Source of the DNA: Mugil cephalus
Taxonomy: Eukaryota; Chordata; Actinopteri; Mugiliformes; Mugilidae
Assembly (NCBI RefSeq): GCF_022458985.1
Contig: NC_061772.1
Location: 13,072,001 to 13,136,000, forward strand
DNA length: 64,000 nucleotides
Direction: 5' to 3'
This document shows positions 11,921 through 21,510 of this stretch, in pieces (within the stretch, counting starts at the first letter, position 1; every line of letters begins with the position of its first letter). Made by a program: the position numbers and the translations under genes. Under the pieces are notes generated by a model. That model saw only the letters and a program-made list of their open reading frames with translations. It made no database searches and was not told the origin of the DNA.

Positions 11921-12824
11921 GTGGAGAGTTTGTTGTGTGACAAAAATCAAGATTAGCAGTGACGCAGATGCACCCCAAAGGATAATGGAAGGCCTCAACA
12001 CTATGATGTTGAGTCTTTTTTTCTCTGTCAGAGACATACTCCCAGGGTTGTGGCGCTCTGATCACGGCAGCAACTCTTCATCTTCTAATAAGGAGGGAAT
12101 ATACGACGGATCCTTCACTGTGAAAACCAGCCACAGTAAGTTGATCAGTTAGCTTCAACGAATAGTCCCACATTTCTAGGCATATTCTTCTTTACCATAT
12201 CATGATGTACCATAAATATGAAGCTACAACCAGAAGCTGATAAGCTTAATTTTACACAAATAAAATAGCTAAAATTCCTTAAAATTATTGGATTTTTGTA
12301 GTTTTGTAAAGTGTTTAAGTGATATATGCAGAAAATATCAGAAAAGGACCTGAATGCGGACCTGAATCATCTGGGAGACCTGCAGTTATCTCCCTTCTTG
12401 ACTGTTTTGATCTGGAGGACCACCTCATCCTGGTTATGGAAAGACCACGCCACTCCAAGACTCTCTTTGATTACCACAGAAACAAAGGAGACTACCTGAC
12501 AAAAGATGAGGCCAAGCCACTGAAGCTGTAAAGTTAGATTAGTTATATCTTTCTCATATGGTGACGCTCGTTATATATGGTCACATTGTATGGTGGCAAA
12601 CATTTTCACTGTCTTCTAACGCAGGTCATAATGGAGCACATGATAGATGCGGCCAGTTTTTCACAGAGACATCAAGCTAAGCAACATCCTCGTTGATTTT
12701 GATCCTCCTGGATCTGAAGTCCCACAGGGTCCGGGTGATTGATTTTGGATGTAACTGCTTAGAGGAGATGGAACTTGATGATAGTTACAGTGGTAAGATA
12801 TGTTCTGCTCCTTTTGTTAAATCA

Positions 12825-13122
12825 TCTCATCTCATCTCATCTTCTACCACCGCTTAATCCTCACTAGGGTCGTGGGGGTGCTGGAGCCTAGACCAGCTGC
12901 CATTAGGTGAAAGGCGGAGTACACCCTGGACAAGTCGCCAGCCTATCACAGAACCATTCGTATTCACACCTAAGGTCAATTTAGAGTCGCCAATCAGCCT
13001 AACGATCATGTCTTTAGAGGTGGGAGGAAACTGGAGTACCTGGAGAAAACCCATGCAGACACAGGGAGAACATGCATGAGGCCCGAGCTGGACTCGAATC
13101 CAGACCTTCTCGCTGGGAGTGC
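12825..13122 (-). mobile_element. Teleost dispersed retroposon-like repeat in copy 2 intron
   Basis: Starts with a (TCTCA)n tract and TCTTCTACC-CCGCTTAATCC. It continues through blocks typical of a very common fish repeat (GGGTGCTGGAGCCTA, GGTCAATTTAGAGTCGCCAA, GAGAAAACCCATGCAGACAC). It breaks the intron sequence aaatca|gtttcttt that is intact in copy 1, with an ATCA direct repeat on both sides (12821-12824, 13123-13126). The pentamer tract would be the 3' tail if the element runs on the minus strand. The family name is not certain. Confidence 0.65.
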
Positions 13123-14065
13123 ATCAGTTTCTTTGAAAAACTTTGAAAAAAGCCATGCTTTAACAGCCCTTCTATCTTACTGATCTGCCTGTCTCCCTTT
13201 GTGTTTGTACTGTGGGAACCTTATGTATAGCTCCCCCAGAGTGGTTCATGGAAGGACGGTATATGGCCAGTACTGCTATACAATCTGCTGGATCACCCAG
13301 GTTCATTTAAAACGTCCACATATCTTGCCAAGAAGATGACACTCAACTCCACACTATCAAAAGGTAAGATATAAGACATACACAGACTTTACATACAAGA
13401 CAGAGAAGATGCTGAGGCATCATGTACATAACATAACATATTGTGTTCAGTTCATTTTAGATGGAAGACATTTGCTTAAGTTAGTTAATACCTACAGGAT
13501 ATGGTAAATACAATTCATTAATTACAGGAGCCTTTGTCGCTCACCTTAAATCTACAAAAGATGTTTTTTACATCACTACACTCAACATGAGTGTCAACAG
13601 TGCTCAGTGAGAATATTTTCTGCCACACAGGTATTGTTATAATAAATCATCTGTGGATTTTGAGGGTAAAATGATATTAAGAGAGAAAAAAATATTACTT
13701 TAAATGGAACAGAAAGGGTAAGGAGTGAAAAGGCAGGACACTTCTGTGACAAATGATTAACTGGCTTTATGCTAAATTAACACTTCTTCTCTGCTTCTTT
13801 GTTCTTTCCAGGATGCAAGGATTTTTTAAAACAATGTCTGACACTATATCCACACGACTGCATCACCTTAGGGGAGTTGAAGCACCATCCCTGGATCAGA
13901 GAATAAGCATAAGACACCTTACATTGACACATTCAGATGCCATAATGCATCTCCTCATTGTTGCATTATGGCATCTATGAGTCAGGGATTTTTTGAATGT
14001 AAAATGGGGACCTATACAATATTAGTCTGTTGGTCATATTGTGATCAGTTTACATTTATATAACA

Positions 14066-14088
14066 TATATATATATATATATATATAA
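14066..14088. repeat. (AT)n microsatellite
   Basis: Short alternating AT run between copies 2 and 3. The interval 13907-14126 holds no gene. Confidence 0.85.
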
Positions 14089-15043
14089 CCCTAATACTAA
14101 TACTTTCTTTCTTTTAGCTCATTATCGATAATATTTTCTCGCGTAATTTCAAGACAGCTACACAAATGTAGATATACAAATATTTGCTCGTTTTAATGTT
14201 TTAACATTTAATTTGGTCTTTTCACTGCGATGGCTTCTAAGTTCTCAGAGATAAAGTCTCAGGGCTTTGAGAAACATCAAAGTGGGTGTGACTCCCTGCA
14301 GGATGATACTGTCAAGGAAAAGAAGAGGGGTGATAGTGATAGTAAGAGTTGTAATCCCTGCAGTACAACCTTAGAGGGTGCGAAAGGAAGACAGCGAAAA
14401 GCCGATGCTAATCAAGATAGCCCACGAAAAAAGACAAAGAGAGATAGTATGCGTGGTAATTCATGTAGCGACCCTTTAGAGGGTACTAGCGTGAAGGGAA
14501 GAAAACAGAAAGCTAAAGTTAATGTTAAATTAGGAAAAATTTGTGCTGATAGTAAGAGCGTTATTGAGAGTTATTCCTGTAGTATAAAGTTAGAGGATGT
14601 TAGCGCAGGGGGAAGAAAGCGAAAAGCTCAGTCTGATGTAGGTAGCCCTGCAAAAAAGTTGAGAACAATTAGTGGTAGTAAGCGTGGTTATCCGTGTAGT
14701 GTAGCTGTAGAGGACCCTGGTATGAAAGGGACAAAGCGAAAAAGTGAGGCTGATGAAGATAGACAGTGAAAGAGGATAAGGGGTGATAGTAAGAGTGGTG
14801 ATCATTGCAGCATCACAGGGGGTGCTAGTTTGAAGTATAGAAATCAGAAATCTAATGTTGATATAGTTAGCCCACAAGAAAAGATTAGGTGTGACAGTAA
14901 GCGTTTTAATTCATGTAGTGACCCTTTAGAGGGTACTAGCATGAAGGTAATAAATCAGAAAGCTAAAGTTGATGTAGTTAGTCCACAAAAAAAGGATTGG
15001 GGAGGATAGTAAACATTTTAAATTATGTAGTGACCCTTTAGAG

Positions 15044-15776
15044 CAGGGGTGCTCACACTTTTTCAGCATGCGAGCTACTTTAAAAAATGGCCAAGTCAAA
15101 GTGATCTACCTACTACAAAAATGCAAAACATATATTTATTTATAAATATATTGAAGATTCTTTGTACAATGTATATTGATGTACCTTGCATAACCGCATG
15201 AGCCAATATTGCACAACACAACACAATTAACTATGCACATTTTTGAAGTAGGTTGTGTGAAAAATGACTGCTGTCCGGACAACTGGCATTTTAATTCCTT
15301 CACCTTTCTCTTTCTCAGCTCGTTTTTGCCGCTCCACATTTCCCTTCTTTGGTATTGCGATGGTAGACTGGCAGATGAGGCAAACGCACTTTGAAAATGT
15401 CATCGTGAAAAAAAAGTCCTCCTCCCATTCCGTATGAAAGTGATACGTTTTGGTTTTCTTACTTGGTTCAGCTCCCCCACTCATGTTTATACCCTTTCTT
15501 GAGTTCAAGAGAATAAAACGAGGGCTTAAAATTGTAGGTAACCAACTCGCTAGCTAGCTTGTTAGTTGTGCTGCACTTAGCACCGTTGTTTGCACATGCG
15601 TGGTGACCTAAGTGTCAGAAAAATTCAGATGTCATCTGACTGGCTGCCCTGTATATCAATCAAGTGGCGGGATGGATGATAGGCTGACATCTATTTTTTC
15701 TTTAATGTCATGCGATCTACCCATACTACCTTTGCGATCGACTGGTAGATCGTGATCGACGTAATGAGCACCCCTG
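15044..15776 (-). mobile_element. hAT (Charlie-like) non-autonomous transposon in copy 3
   Basis: A 733-bp element with inverted ends CAGGGGTGCTCA on both sides and exact 8-bp duplications CTTTAGAG (15036-15043, 15777-15784). On the minus strand, 15508-15227 encodes a frame with FHTEWEEDFFFTMTFSKC, CLICQSTIAIPKKGNVER. This matches the N-terminal BED-like finger common to GTF2IRD2/ZBED-type hAT proteins. The frame then runs into unrelated residues where the rest of the transposase has been deleted. Confidence 0.92.
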
Positions 15777-16240
15777 CTTTAGAGGGTACTAGCATGAAGG
15801 GAATAAATCAGAAAACTAAAGTCGATGTAGTTAGTCCACAGAAAAATATTAGGGATGCTAGTAAGTATGGTAATTAACATAGCGACCATTTAGAGGGTAT
15901 TAGCATGAAGGGAATAAATCAGAAAGCTAATGTTGATGTTGATGACCCAAGAAAAAAAATGAATGATACTGAGAGCGGTTATTCCTGTAGTGGAAAGTTA
16001 GAGGGTGTTAGTGTAGTCAGACGCACCCCAAAGGACAGTTGAGGGTCTCAACATTATGGTGTTTTTTCTCTGTCGGAGACATACCCCCAGAGTTGTGGCG
16101 CTCTGATCACGGCAGCAACTCTTCATCTTCTGATGAGGAGGGAATATACGACGGATCCTTCTCTGTGAAAACCAGCCACGGTAAGTTGATCATTTAGCTT
16201 CAACAAATAGTCCCACATTTCTAGGCATATTCTTTACCAT

Positions 16241-16350
16241 ACAGGGTCTGATGTTAAGGTTTTTTCCTACTTGCCCTGTTGGGCAAGTACTTCTCAAATT
16301 TACTTCAATTTACTGCACACAGTGCAAAACATAACTGCCCCGTCATTAGG
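16241..16350. repeat. Fragment of dispersed repeat in copy 3 intron 1
   Basis: Sequence around TTGCCCTGTTGGGCAAGTAC has no counterpart in copy 1 and replaces the start of exon 2. It looks like a piece of a dispersed fish repeat. A short palindrome (TTGCCC/GGGCAA) lies within it. Confidence 0.4.
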
Positions 16351-17143
16351 GTTTCCACAGGCTACAGAAAGACAGATGAGCTACCAGTAAGTCTCCTTAC
16401 TCTGACATTCTCTCTCTCATACAAGTCTCACAGCTTTTATATGAAAAGGATAGAATGAAACATGCTCGTGTTTCTGTCTTGCAGGTCGCGATTAAATTTA
16501 TTCCCAAACAGTCAGATAGTAAGTGAATACATTGAAAATAGATTCTGTCACCGTGTGTTCACTGACTATTGCTATTGCTGAAGCAGTGCAACACAACATT
16601 ATTGAAGCATTTCGTTCACATTTACAGGTTGTTATGCAGTTTTTCATATTTTTTGTCTGCATTGTTTCCTTCAGGTTGAGAATCGAAAGAAGCACGTCAT
16701 CCGGGAAGTGTACTTCATGATTAAAGCAGCAGGTGGACCTGAATCATCTGGGAGATCTGCAGCTACCTCCCTTCTTGACTGTTTTGATCTGGAGGACCAC
16801 CTTATCCTGGTTATGGAAAGACCACGCAACTGCAAGACTCTCTTGGATTACCGCCGTGACAAAGAAGACCACCTGGCGGAAGATGAGGCCAAGGTCATCA
16901 TGGAGCAGATGATAGATGCGGCCATTGACATGCACTCGAAGGGAGTTTTTCACAGAGACATCAAGCTAAGCAACATCCTTGTTGAAGTTGATCCTGTTGG
17001 ATGTAGCTGCCAAGAGGAGCTGGAACCTTATGATAGATTCAGTGGTATGATGTTTTGCTCTTTGTGTTAAATCAGTTGACACTGAACTCCACACCATCAA
17101 CAAGTAAGCTATAAGACATACACAGATTTTGCATATAAGACAG

Positions 17144-17725
17144 TCAGTGTGTTTACATGCAGAGATTAATCGAGCTATGCTCAAAATTCAAATTTCTCAC
17201 TACAGTCCTTGTCCCAGTTTACATGCAGCGCAAGAAAATCCAATAACTGTTCTCCTCTTCCACACTAGGTGGCGATACGTGTCTTTTCAGCGGGATAATA
17301 CCACGTTAATACGGGCCGATTTCTGGGTAACCTGTTACGTGATATAATAAACGAGTCGTTCATGCGGGGGACCGGCATTTCATACCGGATAATTGTACAT
17401 TTTTTAACCTTATACGTAATGTTCGCGCTACTTCTGATGCAGGTAAGATCCACGCTATCCCTCAGATGGCTCCTTTTCTCTTCTTCTTCTTCTAGGCCCG
17501 ACTTTCTTGGACGTGTTTGTTCCGGGGTCACACGCCAGCGCAGCGGTGGTGGAGCATGCGCACACACATTATCCGTTTGAAAACTCTGATTCCAATCGCA
17601 TTATCCGGGTGTCTCAATCGGACAATGAGAACTCCGATTTTAATCCGAGTAACGTGTTTACATGCACTTAAGTTCTCCAATTAAGGCAATAATTCTTTTT
17701 TTTCACGTGCATGTAAACGCACTGA
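17144..17725. mobile_element. MITE with TCAGTG-GTTTACATGCA termini, in copy 3 last intron
   Basis: A 582-bp insertion absent from copy 1, whose intron reads gacagagaagatgctgagg without a break. The ends are inverted repeats: TCAGTGTGTTTACATGCA on the left and TCAGTGCGTTTACATGCA on the right (reverse complement). The short ambiguous flanking duplication (AG or less) does not settle the superfamily. Related copies lie at 18479-18612 (inverted) and about 46821-47003. Confidence 0.8.
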
Positions 17726-17916
17726 GAGAAGATGCTGAGGACACTTCTATGACACATTTTTATCTGAATAAATTAACACTTCTCTGTTTCTTCTTTGTTT
17801 TTACCAGGATGCACAATTTTTTTAAGACAATGTCTGACGCCATATCCACACGACCGCATCACCTTGGAGGAGCTGAAGCACCATCCCTGGATCAGAGAAT
17901 AAGCATAAGACACCCC

Positions 17917-18372
17917 CTTTAATTTAGATAGATTTTATTAATTTCAGTTCATTTCAGTTCACTTTAGTTTAGTCCGATCAGTTCTATTGAATTTAATTCA
18001 ATTCAGATTTAATTTAGTTTTATTTAATACAATTTAGTTGGATGTAATTTAATTCAGTTCAATTCAATTCAGCTCATTTCCATTCACTTTAATTTAGTGA
18101 AGCACGTGTAATTAAATTCACTTCAATTCACTTTAATTTAGTTTGATTTAATTTAATTTCTTTTAATTAAGTTCCATTTAATGTCTTGTCTTGCCAGGTC
18201 ATTGTTTTTCCTAGAGATTTTGTTATTTTACTTCATTGTTCAATACTTAGTTATTCTTAACTTAGATAACATGTTTCCTCAGGGTGTAAATGGTATGTCA
18301 TTCTCACAATTAAACAATTATATATTAAAATGCTTCTTGAAATTAATTTTCAAATGCAGTATTCTTCGGACC
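17917..18372. repeat. AT-rich tract and 3' flank of copy 3, homologous to that of copy 1
   Basis: Begins TTTAATTTAGATAG like the tract at 8912. It ends in sequence matching the 3' flank of copy 1 around 9350-9505 (TCTTGCCAGGTCATTGTTTT and the CTCACAATTAAA region). This marks the 3' limit of the duplication unit. The C-rich microsatellite of copy 1 is missing here. Confidence 0.75.
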
Positions 18373-18478
18373 TAATCTTTATACCGTCTATGGTAGCCAC
18401 AGGGCATGTGGAAGCTTGCTAGTTTTGGGACGTCATCGTGTTAACGAAATTAACACTAAATCAGTGGATGTGGATCGG

Positions 18479-18612
18479 TCAGTACGTTTACATGCGCGTG
18501 AAAAAAACTAATTATTGCCTTAATCCGTCTTTAACTGAACAACTTAAGTGCATGTAAAGACGCACCATAAGTAGCGCGAACATTACATACGAAATTAAAA
18601 AACTGTACCGTC
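18479..18612. mobile_element. Inverted, internally deleted copy of the same MITE
   Basis: Starts TCAGTACGTTTACATGCGCG like the right end of the element at 17144-17725. After an internal deletion it matches the reverse complement of that element's interior (AGTAGCGCGAACATTAC). Only one terminus is clear. Confidence 0.65.
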
Positions 18613-18689
18613 ACTGGGTAGAAGACTCCACTGACATGTATCCTCAGTATGATGATAAAAAAAAGTCACTTTTTTTGCTCCTAAGGCCA

Positions 18690-19020
18690 ATGTCTGCCAG
18701 TTGGCCCTTTTCCGTTTCTCTGAATCTCAAAGTATTCTCCCTCTTTTGATGTCCTGTGCCAGATCCCATTTACTTTCAACACCAGCAGCTCATGTGCTGT
18801 CAGCGACCCTTTGATAAGGAGCAAAGATGGTAATTTGTCATTCATTATTGACAAATGACTGCGCTGTGAAAAGTGCCTTTTGTTTGCCGCAGCCTTGAAA
18901 ACAATTACAGTCGGCCGGCATTTCGTCTGTGATTGCATTACATATTTCACGGCAACGCTTGGTTGACGATGAAATTGAAAAGCAGATTTACTTTTCACAG
19001 TCAATGAAGGGAACTGTAAG
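18690..19020. other. High-complexity noncoding block
   Basis: Non-repetitive, moderately GC-rich sequence with no coding exon I can support. The minus-strand open frame here has no recognisable domain. It could be a conserved noncoding element, but this cannot be shown from one genome. Confidence 0.25.
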
Positions 19021-19204
19021 ATCTTTTAAATCAATCCAGGCTCGACTTCCCAGGTCACACTCCACCACACTCCCTCTTTAAAACTGGCTGTTCACATAAT
19101 AGGTCACATCATTGAATTTAAATCCCACTCTAAAGAACAACTTTACTGAGAGAAGTGTGCTTTCTTATTAGCCTATATATAGAAGGACAGACAGAGTGCC
19201 TCTT

Positions 19205-19445
19205 AAAAGTTTTTGCACCCAGGTCCTTCCCTCATCATTTCTGTTGCATTAAGGTCAGGACTTTGAATTGGCCATTTCAAAACAATAATTTTGTTCCTTT
19301 TTTAACTCACTTTTGTATAATGATTTGTGTGCAGGGGGTCATTGTCTTGTTGAATGACCTAGTTCCTTTGAAGATTCAGCTCCCAGACAGGTCCTAACAT
19401 TTTCTTTTACAATACACTTGCATAATCCACAACAGCCAACATCCA
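19205..19445 (-). mobile_element. Degenerate Tc1/mariner transposase fragment
   Basis: On the minus strand the sequence encodes QQDNDP followed by LHT (about 19325-19353), then VLKWPIQSPDLN (about 19243-19278). These are the second and third catalytic regions of Tc1 transposases. Flanking frames are broken and no inverted terminal repeat was found. Confidence 0.75.
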
Positions 19446-20637
19446 AAAAGCAGAGATGGAACGGTATCATGTTCTACGTGTAATTAAAAATGTGACCGTT
19501 TTATTATATATTGTTAGATATGTACATCAAAGAAGCCGTTTCATACGGCAGCTGCACCTGAGATTAACAGTTTATACCCTTTACTCCTCATACAGACATA
19601 GTCTAAATTAAGGTTTACCACAGTATCTCTGTAAACGCTGAAAGCCTGTGCTGCGATACCTGTCTGGGGTAATACTTTTCAACCATGTGATTACTGTGAA
19701 AATTCCCTTTTTTTTCTTTTTTACTTAGGGTAAAATAATGTTGTGAGTATCTGGTAAGTGGATGACTCTGACATTGTATGCAGACTTTTGGTTTTATCAG
19801 GTATCATTGCTTTAGACTCCTTTTCACTCCAGAAACATCTTTACACAAATGACTGCACCTCTGGAGACCCACCTGAATTATGAAGACGTCACAACGGTCA
19901 TCACGCTTATTTGAGACAGTAAAAACTCTGCATACGGACAGGAAATGAAATGGCTTTCCCTCGCTGTCTCCCAGGATATAAAATGTACACCCAACATAGG
20001 AGATGTACTACAGGGATCCTCTGATCTACTTCTACATACAGAGTAATCCAGTCCAGTCTGTTCTGTGCACATCCATCACATCACATCACATCAGATAGAT
20101 AGATAGATAGATCGATATGGATATGTAGATATAGATATATATATAATACAACCTACCAGCCAAGTTCCTTCAAAAACTGAACCAAATTGATGCTGTCTTG
20201 AAGGCACTGCATTTTGTTAATGGATGAAAATAAACTATTAATACTTATTTTTGAAAGCAACTTAGTTTACAGCATTTGTTCAGGTCAGAGTTGGACTCAT
20301 TTTCAGCCCTGGAGTTTCATGCCTCAGACTGTCCCACTTGTGCAATTATAACTTTACACATTAAGCCTACAATGGCACACTGTTCTCTAAAGTCCCAGAC
20401 TCGCCTGCACCTGTATCACAATAATAATAAAAAAAAATAATCTGATATTTTCAATGGCAAAATATGTAAGTTTATTCCAAATTACTTTAATTCTATTAAC
20501 TATAAATATATATGTATCATTTGGGCATAAAACGCTCCAATAAGGAGCAGCAGAAGAAACCAGCTGCAAACTTTTAAGTTACGGAAACATTTTTATAACG
20601 AAAAAATGCGAAGATGAAAGTTATGCCAACCCCCTCC
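19446..20637. other. Gene-free stretch
   Basis: AT-rich sequence with a short AGAT-type run near 20094-20113 followed by ATAT. No gene, RNA or transposon terminus is supported. Confidence 0.5.
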
Positions 20638-20893
20638 TAAAGTCTACATTTGTGCGTAAATACAAGCCTGACTTTATTAAGTTCGGCTTTGTGAATGGGG
20701 GTAGCAGCGAGGTAAAGTCGAGAGCCCAGTGTGTTGAATGTGGTCTAACGCTATTCAATGACTCACTGAAGCCTTGAAAACTAAGGCGGCATCGAGAAAC
20801 CAAAGCTAGTTAGCTAGTAGCTAATCCAACTGTTGGAAAGCCGGCGGACTTTTTGAAGAGAAAAGAAGATCGGGTCCGGAGATCGAAAGGGGT
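20638..20893 (+). pseudogene. Relic of a ZBED/hAT-type BED-finger exon
   Basis: The + strand reads YKPDFIKFGFVNGGSSE, QCVECGLTLFNDSLKP, stop, KLRRHRETK. After a short interruption it continues VGKPADFLKRKED. This is the N-terminal BED zinc finger layout of the ZBED5/SCAND3-like hAT-derived protein family (C-x2-C and H, final H lost). A nonsense codon replaces the usual Ser of KPSKL, and an insertion of about 17 bp breaks the frame. GGTAAG after the block could be the ancestral splice donor. Confidence 0.75.
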
Positions 20894-21510
20894 AAGAAAC
20901 CCTGGTCTACACCACACTTTTCACTATATTAATCCTAACAATACTCGCCCAATGAGTAATCCTACCTGCCCACACTGTGGCGTCACATCATCATATTATT
21001 TCATATTATAATTATGAAACGTTTATGTTCCAATGCCACGCAATTCATTTACTCGACAGGCTAATCAATTAGCTTGAACGATACAGGTCTGAGTTGCATT
21101 TTGTTCGACGTCTTGCCTTACCGTTTCATAATCATCATTTCTGCACACCTTTCTCTTTTGCATTTGTGTCTTTTCGGCGACACGCTTGCTCTTTTAATGT
21201 TTCATTTTGCTAAATGACTTTGCTAACGGTCGGACGCATTTCTGGGGGTGGAGCCAAACAGGCTACAAACAACACTGCGCTGCACGCACGTGAAGAAAAA
21301 ACAAACGGCTCAGGGACAGCGGTTACAGCATACACTCAGTACCATGAATCATCACCGGCCCAAAATGTTAATAATAATAATAATTGCTCCGGTCCTCCAG
21401 ATTAGCCATTCCGGGCTAATAATAACTCTATATAGACTTATTTCTCATTCCAACTGAAGGTTTAAGGTCAACTGTTTACATACATGTATGTATGTGTGTG
21501 TGTGTAAATA

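Larger units (their letters stand above)
9498..13906 (+). pseudogene. PIM-like kinase copy 2, degraded pseudogene
   Basis: Homology to copy 1 starts inside exon 1, so the ATG end is missing. Repeat-unit fragments lie at about 9500-9965 and 10911-11135. They are interrupted by a foreign block of about 0.9 kb and then by a hAT element (11171-11920). The end of exon 1 and its GTAAGT donor are near 11929-12134. Exons 2 and 3 are missing, so the P-loop and VAIK lysine are lost. Exon 4 pieces are at 12345-12516 and 12625-12793, split by a 108-bp insertion. They also carry a small deletion before the HRD segment and a 1-bp insertion before the DFG segment. The exon 5 acceptor reads TGTGGG instead of TGTAGG, and part of the exon is deleted. 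Exon 6 ends with the same TAA at 13904-13906. Not translatable as a kinase. Confidence 0.88.
14230..17902 (+). pseudogene. PIM-like kinase copy 3, pseudogene with intact start
   Basis: It keeps the ATG at 14230 and the same order of repeat units as copy 1 for 179 codons. A TGA then stands at 14767-14769 where copy 1 has CGA, a CpG-type change. Further along come frameshifts, a hAT element (15044-15776) and extra repeat units not present in copy 1. Exon 1 ends near 16180. Exon 2 lacks its first half including the P-loop (about 16361-16387). Exon 3 (about 16485-16518) keeps the VAIK lysine but is shortened. Exon 4 (16676-17044) keeps HRDIKLSN but has lost the segment with DFG. Exon 5 is almost entirely deleted. 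Exon 6 (about 17809-17902) is intact to TAA. A MITE sits in the last intron. It cannot make an active kinase; a truncated repeat protein of 179 residues is conceivable. Confidence 0.9.
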
